A DNA stretch of 64,000 bases from Prostheceraeus crozeri (Eukaryota; Platyhelminthes; Polycladida; Euryleptidae), in assembly GCA_907163375.1 (NCBI GenBank), contig CAJQUW010010317.1:67001-131000 (forward strand), given 5' to 3'. The notes under the pieces are model-generated. The model saw only the letters and a list, made by a program, of their open reading frames with translations. It did no database searches and was not told where the DNA came from. Made by a program: the position numbers and the translations under genes. Shown piece by piece: positions 45,134-55,223 of this stretch (the stretch's first letter is position 1; each line of letters begins with the position of its first letter).

Positions 45134-46190
45134 TTGTAGGGCATCGTGCACTCTTGTTTGGAAACATCAAATGGATCAAAATATGCATGTGTATTATTAG
45201 ATTATGTCTTGAAAATGCAAAGACTTATAAAACTAGGTAGCTACCGTTGATGTCCTCTGGTTATCGTTGCGAAGTTATGGAATTCTGATTGAATTTTGTA
45301 CAACGATTAACAATGATTTTGAATTGCAGAAGCAATGTAAACGATGCCCGTGTGCACCTCCTGTAAGAAATCATATCAATACTTTTTGCTGTTAAAGCTC
45401 TTATTTCAACCATTTCGTCGACTTGCTATTACCTTTGAGTAAAGCCAAAGCAACGTAAATACATCTATAGCTGATGATTCAACTTGTACGATTTGACGAA
45501 CTAACGCAACTGCGCTTGCGACGGATCATGGCATCTGATTTTGAACATACTTGTAATATGATTTGACAAACTGACGGAAGTGACTTGAACACTTAAATAT
45601 CTATGAATAAAATATCTCCGTGTCATCTCACTCATGCGATGTCACTTACTAGACTTCTATGACTTGGTTGTCTTATCCACTAATTGAGAAATGATGATGA
45701 AGCCTGGTTAAGTTCTATTAAACGATGTCAAAATCTTGAAAAGGCTTTCCTGAAAAATGACTGAAATTGACTTACGTCACTTTGTGGAATCACCGACGAT
45801 TAGTTCATCATATTGTCATGTTTGTTGACTTCTATAGATTCAAATTTGAATTAAACTGCTATAATTTTTCTATATTGTGAATATCTGCCCGTCCATTATC
45901 ATTGCTGATTCTTTTCCACTATACCACAACAATATAGTTCATGGCAATGCATTCCAAGCTAATTAGCTTCACGTTTTAACGGCAGATGTTGGGTAGGTTT
46001 GCATGATTTCGCACCACAGACAAGAAACCTATCGTAAGGGAAGAAAAAGGCAATATACAACTGTTGTACAACTAAACTAAAGCTGAGGCAGATATTGGCG
46101 ATCAGATGTGAAGGGGTGCGAGCTCCAGCAAGAAGATGGTTCATTTTTACAACATGTTAGATGTCGCTGATATATAAGCCCATGCGATCT
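45134..46190. other. Gene-free stretch
   Basis: No frame or repeat recognised. Confidence 0.4.
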
Positions 46191-46200
46191 GGTCAATCAA

Positions 46201-46446
46201 CACAGGCGCACAAGACCGACAACAAGTAGGCCACATGACCGCAAGGTATTTCTCCTTCGACTTGCGAAAGAATTGGCGATGCCTCATGCTACGTTAAGGC
46301 TTCAGAATCCGCAATACCTTCGCATTTCAACAGTTGATCTAATGAGAAGGCTCTCTGGAGTCCAAAGGGCTGTATCCTCTCAACAACGTGACAGTGGAAG
46401 ATCAATTTGTGTAGTCCGCAGAGTCCAAAATCTCAAGATTGTGTAG
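46201..46446 (+). pseudogene. Tc1-type transposase N-terminal fragment
   Basis: An open stretch of 81 codons reading RPTTSRPHDRKVFLLRLAKE, then ATLRLQNPQY, LRISTVDLMRRLSGVQ. It fits the linker and second helix-turn-helix of Tc1 transposases (GRPRxTTxxxDR, then ISxxTVRRRLxxxG). No terminal repeats or catalytic half were found nearby, so it is an isolated fossil. Confidence 0.5.
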
Positions 46447-47325
46447 TCGGGCTACAATAAGACATGTGGAGGATGTAAAAACTTCGCTTGCGGTACTCAC
46501 ATTGGACCAATTCTAGGGGCGTTAAACGTTTGGACCGCCGAGGATTAAATGATATCATAAAGATTACATTAAAGATACATTAAAGATTAATTCAATACAT
46601 TAAAGATCAAGGAAATTTCAATCAAAAGTGGCTATATTGCATTAAATGGATGTGGGGTAGACATAAATGACATAAACCACGTGTTAAAATGAATGACGAA
46701 GATAGCGAACTGACAGCTTCCGCTAGGCCCTACATGCAATTTTTATTATGATGCAACTGCTCGTAAATCGGAAAAACTATTTCCACTGCTGCAGATGTCC
46801 ATTTGCACACCAGAATTTTTTGTTGAGGTTAACTATAAAATTTCTATTGTAGAAACACTATCCTGGAATTTCCACAATTTCGGTTGTAATTTCGAAAACG
46901 AGAAGTTTCTTTTCTGTAGTCTCGGTTATAACTTCGACGATGACAAATTTTGTTCGAACGACAATAGTATCCGGTGCGGCTACTCAGTTGTGTCAAAGTA
47001 GACTTCCAGGATAATGTTGAGCTATTGTTCATGCAGCAAATAATTAGTGGCTAGAATTGACAACACCAGTTATAATTCCATGCTTCAAAATGCAGCGTGC
47101 ATAGCGATGAGGCACCTGAGCCTCATTTTTATAACAAAAGCCACTAATATTATTTAACGCTCATTTCTGGAGTATAGATGAGGGTAGAAGATCGGGAAAT
47201 TTTCATGCAACATCAGTTTACAAAAATTACAGTTGAAGAAATTAACCATCTAAACTTCCTTTTGTTACAAAGCGCAACAACAGAGTAAATATATTATGTA
47301 GAGTAGCAACTCACCATTGATTTAA
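46447..47325. other. Gene-free stretch
   Basis: Two similar blocks, CGGTTGTAATTTCGAAAACGAG (46881) and CGGTTATAACTTCGACGATGAC (46922), form a short imperfect direct repeat. No gene recognised. Confidence 0.4.
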
Positions 47326-47329
47326 TACC

Positions 47330-48110
47330 CAATGCGTATACAAATTTCATTAAATGAACATGAGTCGAGACCCTGTACCACCTGTGATATTTGCAAATTT
47401 TTACACTTCTGGAGAAATGTACACGAATTTGACTGATCATAACAGCAATACAGAATAAAGAATAGTGTCCCACAAATCCTCCATGTCATGACAACTTGGA
47501 AAGGCAATTGTTTGTTAAATTAGCGATTCGATGGGTTACCATTACTAAAAGCTACAGCTTTATTATATCAAGTTTATTTTCTTAAGCGTGATCATATTCA
47601 AACTGCCACTGAAAGAGCAAAGCATCGTAATTAAAGAAATTGTTCACAATTCACTTAAGAAGATGCAAATGGGTCCACATAACTATTCAGATTCAAGAAA
47701 TGACGCTTTGTGAATGAAAAAAATCATGCCATTGGAAATTGAACTAAAAACATGACATCCCAGCCAAGAAGCTTTCAATAAGATCTCAACTTTTCCTTGA
47801 AGACTTTCAGGGACTTACATTATAAAGTGGTTCATGAAATTTAGCTGTTCATCAGCTCAATTTCCGCTTAAATTAGATGCCTGTTAGCAAATATTTATTC
47901 CTTTTTGATATCCAACTTGTTTCATGCTACTTATAAAAGGGCTTCATGTCGGTAGTACACAAATTTTCAGAATTTTAGCTTTTAAAAAACTTCTCAAATA
48001 ATTTTGTGGACCACAGGAGCGTAATCTCTGTAAAAAACTGAATCTTTTCTTATAAAAAATGTTCACTGGATGCAGATACTTTTTGAGTCGACACTCTTCC
48101 TACTATGTAC
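47330..48110. repeat. Diverged duplicate of intron sequence at 59.5-60.3 kb
   Basis: Collinear with 59520-60298. Shared blocks include GATATTTGCAAATTTTT/GATATGCAAATTTTTG, AGCGTGATCATAT, TTTTGATATCCAACTTG, CATGCTACTTAT/CATACTACTTAT, GCGTAATCTCTGTAAAAAACTGAATCTTTT and AGATACTTTTTxAGTCGACACT. It shows that the tandem duplication of the exon-array gene extended to this side, or that a large piece was copied. No exon remains at the expected place. Confidence 0.75.
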
Positions 48111-48243
48111 TTGCTGCGTAACAAACTAAATGTTACCGGTATATATGAAGGTAAAGGAAAATATTCAAATTTCTGAGCACTGAGCACAAGTATTCATCAC
48201 CCATCATAAAAGTGTGAAATCCACTCAAAATACAGTAAATACT

Positions 48244-48813
48244 TCACAATACATGAAACAATTCATCATTCAATATGTTCACTGTGCTCCTAGTAATTGA
48301 CATGAATGGAATTATAATGTGTGGGTTCAATATTGCCGCGAAACTGACAACCATCAAAAATAGCATTACAGATTCTGGTTTACAACGTAAGATTGAATAA
48401 TTCCCATTTCCAGTCCTTTCGACAACTTCTTTCATCCAACTTAAAGACATTTTTCGTTTCAGATGATTGTCGTTCCAAGGGCCTAGCCACATTAACAAGC
48501 GTGTTTCTGTGGACTTTCTATCGAATTCCAAAACACTGAGAATAATACAAAATATTAGTTTCAGAACGGACAATTTCCTTTTCTTGAAATCCTTTAATTC
48601 TGTCCATTTATCTTGGATAGGAATATTATCACCAGAGGTTTGACATCCTGTGAGAAGTTGGTTACCCGCCCAATTATGTATTAACCATAACGCTTCAGCC
48701 TCGCTTCTTACAACCGCTACATCGGTTAATATTCCGTCGTAATTCAAAACAATCACATCTCGATATCGATTTTCACTGCATTGCCGTTTGTATTGGAAAA
48801 GCTTTTTGGGAAT
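48244..48813 (-). CDS. Candidate terminal exon of a minus-strand host gene
   Basis: A minus-strand frame preceded by a strong acceptor (TTTCATATTTTCAG, at 48814-48827) and open for 189 codons from IPKKLFQYKRQCSENRYRDV to a stop at 48244-48246. The product region contains a hydrophobic stretch VMLFLMVVSFAAIL and ends NILNDELFHVL. I do not recognise the domain; SENRYRDVIVL is faintly like the start of a tyrosine-phosphatase domain but nothing further supports that. Phase 0 fits the upstream exon at 51884-52093. A weak internal donor near 48680 leaves the exon end uncertain. Alternatively it is a chance open frame. Confidence 0.35.
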   Translation of the reverse strand: MPKKLFQYKRQCSENRYRDVIVLNYDGILTDVAVVRSEAEALWLIHNWAGNQLLTGCQTSGDNIPIQDKWTELKDFKKRKLSVLKLIFCIILSVLEFDRKSTETRLLMWLGPWNDNHLKRKMSLSWMKEVVERTGNGNYSILRCKPESVMLFLMVVSFAAILNPHIIIPFMSITRSTVNILNDELFHVL

Positions 48814-48861
48814 CTGAAAATATGAAATCAGATGGTTCATGTGTCTGATGTGAAATATCAA

Positions 48862-49035
48862 TGATGTGAATTCAGATAACGAAATTAACAGATCTCATTC
48901 TAATAACTACCGCCGCTTCATACAAATGCAAAAAATAGACTTGTAAATTTTAATTTGCCGAATTTCCGATAGACAGAGTACTTCGGTTGACTTGAAGGAT
49001 AGGTTCTTCCAATGAATTGCCGATGCACAACCAGT
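48862..49035. other. Intron-like sequence
   Basis: Between the candidate terminal exon and the foldback. Nothing recognised. Confidence 0.3.
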
Positions 49036-49040
49036 TTATT

Positions 49041-49190
49041 TATTACGTCACAAATATGGTGACAACGTGAAATCAACAATCAAAAATTACATGTACGATG
49101 CGCTTATCAAATACGTATTTGATAAGCGTATCGGGTGCATGCAACTTTTGACCGTTGATTTCACGTTCTCACCACATTTATGACGTAATA
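49041..49190. repeat. 150-bp foldback palindrome
   Basis: Inverted arms of about 75 bp with almost no loop. The outer part is TATTACGTCACAAATATGGT / ACCACATTTATGACGTAATA, then AACGTGAAATCAAC / GTTGATTTCACGTT, and the centre is GCTTATCAAATACGTATTTGATAAGC. It can fold into one long hairpin. No target duplication is clear. Confidence 0.85.
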
Positions 49191-49194
49191 AGTC

Positions 49195-50632
49195 GACTTG
49201 TTTAAGACTAGTAATACTAGACTAGTATTTTAAGTAACTTGCTTCCTAGTCGAATAATGGCTCAAATGATGCGTTCCCTGAGCTTAATCCTTCTAACACA
49301 CACCAAAAATAGAATTCGAAAAAGAAGCGAATACTGTTTTGTTGGAAGGTGCGTGTCACAAACCCATTTTGTTGTTGCAAAATCAGTCACTTTGGCCTCA
49401 GGCCATCGAACACAGATTTTTCTAATCTGACTCAGATTGTACATGCTGATGGCGGATATGACATGAGAAACACTCAGGATACTAGTAATGCTAGTTACTG
49501 CTTCTACAGCTTACAACTTAAGTAAATAGCTTGATCCATTCCCTATGTGACTGGGGAGAAGCTTTTGCTACATTATGTGCATCTGGATGCATCGATAATC
49601 AGATGAAGAGGTTTATCAACGAATGCTTTCTGACCGGCTCCAGTGACAATAGGTCAAAGAGGCAATTCGGCATGTTCTGCAGCATTGCTTGAATACTTGT
49701 AGTTTCTTGCCAATCGCCTCAGTAATTTTGGATTGTTGCTCTCCCGATGCAGATCGGGGGGAGGGCTACTTGAGCTGACAACACATTGAAGTACATATAT
49801 ACATGATCCTGCAACAATAATCACTCAATAGGACGCTCGGATCTTGTGTCACAATAAAATTGTTACAGTAAGCGAGCGTGGATTCTATGCTACAGCAAGA
49901 TTTCCATGAAGCAGCAATGAGAGAATGCACAGAACATAACGTAAATCCTAGATTGCTTTTTCGGAAATGCTGGGTTGATCTGAGAGAGAAAAAATCAACT
50001 CAAAATGTGTTAGTATACGGTCATCAAATTACCCGTCAGATTGGGCCAACGAACAGTTTCAATTTTAGCGCTAGCAAATGTTCGACTGTTTCACTTGACG
50101 CAGACACGTTGCAAGATCCTCTATCTTATGTTATGTTATCTATGTTATGGGCCCCCGGGAAGGTCCGCCCGTCACGCAATCAGATCCGTCAAGTCTTTGT
50201 GCTTAAAGACCTTCATGCATTGATGCATCTGTCGAGGATCACAAGTCAAATAGACCATTAGGGGTAAGGTCCAGCCCCGCCTTAGAAGCGCTGATTGAAA
50301 AATGGACTAGTGGGAAGGTCCTCCACAACATCTCGTTCAACTCTGGCTCTTAAATAGAGTAATAGTCATAGTCCAAAAGTTTGAAAGTTTAATGTCTGCC
50401 GTCGGGGGGTACTGTCCGCCTGCCGGAAATGTCCACCTGTCCTCCTATAAGCTTATTATAAAAGTTAAAGTTTATATAAAATTATGAAACATTAGACTTT
50501 AGAATTATGTCCGTGCTTCCAGATTAAGGAATTTTAATTTGCAGACGCAGGTCTGTTTCTTGGACTACATTTTGAGCTGATTCAGTCAACGCTTTTACTT
50601 TATATAGGTCCCTAGTTATCATAGGCCAAAAT
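49195..50632. other. Gene-free stretch (intron or intergenic)
   Basis: A 127-codon plus-strand frame at 49878-50261 has no recognised motif. ACTAGTAATACTAG-like words recur near 49207 and 49480. Confidence 0.35.
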
Positions 50633-50636
50633 CATA

Positions 50637-51567
50637 CACTGCTATTCATTAAGTCCCAAATGAGTACTAGAAGGAGCACTGAACCTGAGTGCTAACTACG
50701 AATAAGAAATGAGTTCCAAATTCTAGTTCTCTTTGAGTTCGAAAATATTAGTGCTTATTTTAGAACTCTTTGGGTTCGAAAGCGCAGCACTTATTTTGTA
50801 CTCATCTAATGAATTACATAGGACTAGCACCTCCACTATGTCGAAAAATGCCATACGACATGTCTAACCCGCTATATCACAAACGCACATCCATCGAGGA
50901 ACTGTTTTAGCAATTAAACACAAATTCATTGAGATCAATAAAATATGCACAAGAATCAAAACGCAGTCGGTGAAGTGGGTAAACGCTGGGAAGACTATAA
51001 TCACTGTCGCAGAGGATGACAAACGTTGACAGGATCAAAGTGCAGTCAGAGAAAGTAAACGACCTTGGCTCAAAGCATTGTCGGTGAGAATTCGTTTGTT
51101 CCAAATTGATGACTTAGGTTCATTAAGAGGATCTCGATAAAATGTCACAGACTCGTGTTTGCAGGGTCACGTCTTGTTTCATTGTACGCACTTCGACATG
51201 CAGGAACAGGAAGCAGTCATTCCTAAGCACTCGCTACCCTAGAAAGAAGCGACCTGAGTGATAATTTTGCTGCAGGAACTATGAACAGCTATGTTGACCG
51301 TTTGATAGGCGTCACTTGTTCCCACAGTCACTGCTCGTCAACAATACACACTTGTGCCTCAGCTAGGAATAGACATCTATCATATCGAAGCGCACGGCAT
51401 ATTTACCAGCTGCATGCTGACTCACTGACTTTACTGACGTTGATGTTTCATCATATTAGTACTCGACAAGCATTTTATTACTTGTGCGAATTTAAGTTCG
51501 GTAATTCCAGTGCTCTTCTATTTAGAATTCAAATTCATACTTAAATTGGACTTTATCATTTACAGTG
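50637..51567. mobile_element. Non-autonomous element, CACTG-type termini
   Basis: The left end CACTGCTATTCATTAAGTCC and the right end, in reverse CACTGTAAATGATAAAGTCC, continue in parallel (AAxTGAGTAC / AATTTAAGTA, GAAGxAGCACTG). TA precedes the left end; the right has TG. Interior GAGTTC and GTGCTTATTT words recur. No frame. The termini resemble those of the elements at 4280 and 8945. Confidence 0.65.
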
Positions 51568-51883
51568 TGCACATCGCAACTTTATCAAAATCAAAATCCA
51601 TGTTAAAAAATATGACTACACAATATTAGTTTCAAAATCACGCAATAAGTAAATAATGCTTTGTATTTGCTCCTGCACTTTTTTTAGACGTTATTATTGA
51701 CAAAAATCTATTTTTTCAAAGATAACTACTCAGCAGCACATTACATGTACAAATATTTTGCACGAAAAAAATTAAAAATTGCCTTGTAAAAACGCTTGCA
51801 AAGTTTGATGTTTTTGGGACCAGGCATCACCGTATGCATCATCTTCTACGAAAATAGAATTCATAATATCTTCGAGAGCTTAC

Positions 51884-52093
51884 CTTTTCCAGGAAAATTA
51901 TGTGCTGGAAAGTGATAGGTGAGTCATTAATACCATTTTGAACAGCACTGTAGTGAACACCATGGACATCTACTGATGTCAGCTTTGTGAAGTCTTCGTA
52001 GTTTTTCGCAGCAAGTCCATAGCTTCTGCATAGATCTGATATGTGCTTGCCTAACTCAGAAGATAAAGAACCGATGATGCAAACGTCATTGAG
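51884..52093 (-). CDS. Candidate internal exon, 70 codons, phase 0
   Basis: On the minus strand an acceptor CAATTTTCAG (52094-52103) is followed by 70 open codons from LNDVCIIGSLSSELGKHISD to PITFQHIIFLEK and the donor GTAAGC (51878-51883). Both splice signals are strong and the exon begins and ends between codons. This phase suits both the 43-codon exons upstream and the terminal exon at 48813. The sequence is not one I can assign to a domain; KxTSVDVHGVHYSA...F recalls a segment of uncharacterised invertebrate proteins. Whether it belongs to the tandem-exon gene is inference from strand and phase. Confidence 0.45.
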
Positions 52094-52104
52094 CTGAAAA
52101 TTGT

Positions 52105-53476
52105 AAAAACGTAAGGGCTTGGTTCCAATATTAACTATTTGTGTCAATAGATAGTGCTGCAACAATTTCAATGTACAGAAAATGCTGCTTTAGCTCATGC
52201 CTGTTGACGATGTTACATGATAATAGCAGCTACGAATCAAATCACATGACGGAGTTGGGCATTTTTGCAGGTAAAGACGAGAAAGGAGGCGTGGTCCTTT
52301 ACAACACGCTCGAAGTGTGGAGAAACAATTTGATGACACCCAATACTAAACATAAACCAGCTGAACCATCATTAGACTCTGTTCGTAACAAATATGATCA
52401 TGATATGACTCATAGCCTCATTTACATAAAATGCTCCACTCATATCGAAAATTGACGAGTTTTATTGAAATGTATCACATAAAATGTTTGCAAACTGTTG
52501 CATAACTCATACCTGTGAAAAAAGTGCTTCTCTAAATATGTAGATCATAAATTTGTCTTTTTAGAAAACAATTGAGACTGTAATTCACCGAGGTGCAGGT
52601 TCGAAAGACCACAGTAAAAATACGGCATTAGTAGGCTATTGAATTCCCCCCCGCGAAATGGATAGGCTGAAATTTTGTTACAGGTTTCCAAAGAAACGAA
52701 TAAGAATTGGAGATAGAAGCTCTATCTCTAAAGTGAGTATTGACTCTTGAACAAAGCGAGGGTTAACTTCAACATGCATGCACTGAGCGAAGGCTTGTTC
52801 AGAAGTTCAACATTTACAAAAATTGAGCTTTGCTCATGATTTAGGCTGATGCTCTTCATCATTCTCCTTTAAATCAGATATAAATATAAAATATGGCTGA
52901 CCACTTATTATTAAAGCAATGCAAATATGCATTTATAGGCCCTTAAAATATCCGACAAAAGCGCAGTAAAATTGAAAAAACATGCATTAATACTGATAAC
53001 ATTGAATAAGCGATAGATAATTTAGGAACTACATAAATATGAATAACCCTGAAAAAAAATTCGTTGTACCCTGAAAATTGGCATAGGCTACATGTAGATT
53101 AGATTGTTCATATTAACATATAAAAAGTCACCGTAAATACCGCCATACGTGTGCTCTTTGAGTTGTGGACTTGTGGCATGAGATTTTCCGAAGTTTATTT
53201 TGATCGCATCTGATTACGTATTGGCGAAAGTCTTGGCAAATCAATTGACGCTAACAACCAATAAGCGTGCAGCTGGCGGTCAATAGCAGTCAAAGTAAAA
53301 TATTCATGATTGACGTAAATTTTTGGGGTGCTTATAAAAGCATACACCTGTTAATCTAATATCTGATGGATTGGTCTATTAATCGTCAGGATTCCTTGCA
53401 GAAAATGAAGTACCTGCGTATGACAGTGCATGATGAGCCGTCATTCACTTATTTATAAATATATTATATACCTTTA
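52105..53476. other. Gene-free stretch
   Basis: A 104-codon plus-strand frame at 52141-52455 overlaps the exon start on the other strand and has no motif. The rest is AT-rich. Confidence 0.35.
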
Positions 53477-53779
53477 TATACAGGGTGGGCCGTAAAGGAC
53501 CGATGAATTGTCTGTAGTAAAAGAAAATATGCTTAGAAGAGTTAGACGGTGCTTATGTGTACCGTAATTTAGCTTCCTTCCATTGAGTAATTGAATGAAT
53601 AGTATCTGATGTGTTTCATGACACATGCGTGCAGATTAATTAGGTGATTTTCGCTCAAGTGTTTGCTAATGCGTTCGTCTTGATTTCGTTCATTATCACG
53701 AATGATGGCACATAAGTTGGATGTACATTGTACAACAACGAATATTCTGTATTAAGCGATATTATTCTACAAACAACAT

Positions 53780-55014
53780 CTCTTCCGTTTGTCGAACTTT
53801 TCAGGAAGAACAAGGAAACACTAGTAGATGGAACTTAAGTACCTTATCAAAAAATTTGAGGAAACGGTAGCGTTCTTGATCAGAAAAGTTCCGGTCGTCC
53901 GAAATCAGTGAATATTGCTTCGAGTCAACAAATTGTTTGAGATAGGTTGCATAAACAACCTTGTAATTCAAGCCGGTGTTACTAGATTCAGTTTCCCTAG
54001 GTTTTAGTTTCCGATCGGAAAATAAAACCATTGTTTTAGCTTCCTAGTAGGAAAATGATACCAGGTTTTATTTTCCTATTAGGAAACTAGAAGCCGCAAC
54101 ACCAGGGGAAAACCAGTGGGAAACTAAAACACACTTAAAAATGTTGGGTTTAATTTTCCTATCGGAATATTAAACCATGGTTTTAGTTTCCGGTAGGAAA
54201 CTGAGACTGAGGGAGAGAGAGAACTATAACACCGGCGTCTATCTGCTGAGCTTCAGATTTCGCGAACGTCCCTAAGACGTATCATTAAAGATCTAGGTTT
54301 CAAAATCTGGAGACCAAGATTGCTCAATCAACTTCTCGAGGATGATTATGATCGCCGATTAGAATTCTGTGAACATTTTGCTAATTGGCTTTCGCTAATG
54401 ACGTGAATACCTTGTGGACCGACGTGGCCACTATCAAACTCAATGGGCATGTGAACAGACATAATTGTGTCTTTTATCATAAAGAAAATCCTCCTGAAGT
54501 GTTTGAGAAAAGTGTGAATAGCCCAGGATTGACTGTTTGGGCTGGAATTTGCCCTAATGCTGTAATTGGACCTTATTTTTTCCCAGGTACTGTTACTGGT
54601 GAAACATATCTTCACATACTTGAGACTTTTGCATTACCGACACTTAATGAAATGGGATTGCTCGACGGCGATATGTGGTGGCAGCAAGATGGAGCTCCAC
54701 CGCATTATGCTCGAAATGTCTGAGATCGTCTGAATGCCGTTTTTCCAGACAGATGGATGGGTCGGAGAGGCCCACTTGAATGGCCTCCTCGTAGCCCAGA
54801 CCTTTCCCCCATGGATTTCTCAGTTTGGGGAATTGTTAGAGATTACGTGTTTAGCGATAGAGTTGAGGGACTAGAACATCTCAGGGAGAGAATCATCAAT
54901 TCTTTCTCGAGGCTTGATCAAACTCTTTGTTCTGCTATTTGTTCATCTGTTCGTGAGAGGATCCTACAATGTATCGGTGAAGGAGGTGATCATTTCGAAA
55001 ATAAGAGAACATAA
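53780..55014 (+). pseudogene. Mariner-type transposase (DDE/D), broken
   Basis: The N-terminal part (53790-53970) reads in mixed frames as a helix-turn-helix with NGSVLDQKSSGRPKSV. After the MITE, ISRTSLRRIIKDLGFKIWRP and YDRRLEFCEHF appear. The catalytic frame 54385-54723 gives ENPPEVFEKSVNSPGLTVWA, GDMWWQQDGAPPHYAR (second D). After one in-frame stop at 54721 it continues RLNAVFPDRWMGRRGPLEWP, RSPDLSPMDFSVWGIVRDYV (third D) to 55014. It resembles the PDLSPMDF branch of mariner-like transposases, which insert at TA. Breaks: one stop in the catalytic part, several frame changes in the head, and the insertion. Confidence 0.85.
53972..54236. mobile_element. 265-bp MITE made of nested palindromes
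   Basis: Terminal repeats GCCGGTGTTA / TAACACCGGC. The interior has at least six TTTCC...GGAAA palindromes in series, such as TTTCCGATCGGAAA, TTTCCTATTAGGAAA and TTTCCGGTAGGAAA, linked by GGTTTTA/TAAAACC. It splits the transposase head, so it postdates the mariner insertion. Confidence 0.85.
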
Positions 55015-55223
55015 AGTTCGTAAAGTTTACGTGGTTACTTCCTATGTTTAACTTTTTTGCAATATTTGTAATATTCCAATGTTATGTTGTGTTCTTTTTA
55101 GCGAAATAAACTTTATTTTATTCTGTCACACAATCGTGCTGCGTTTTCTTTTGAATTAAACAGTTAGATTAATGAATTTAAAGATTTGAAGAAATTCATC
55201 GGTCTTTTACAGCCCACCCTGTA

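Larger units (their letters stand above)
53481..55221 (+). mobile_element. Mariner-type transposon with MITE insertion
   Basis: Termini CAGGGTGGGCCGTAAAGGAC (53481) and, in reverse, CAGGGTGGGCTGTAAAAGAC (55221) are flanked by TA. A plus-strand transposase lies inside, split by a 265-bp MITE at 53972-54236. Confidence 0.92.

Noticed and set aside
48660-48813. SENRYRDVIVL as the start of a tyrosine-phosphatase domain
   Set aside because: Only a few residues fit; the expected following blocks and the HCSAGxGR site are absent.
49878-50261. 127-codon plus-strand frame
   Set aside because: No motif, no homologous copy in the window, no splice context; treated as a chance frame.
52141-52455. 104-codon plus-strand frame
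   Set aside because: No motif; lies beside a better-supported exon on the opposite strand.
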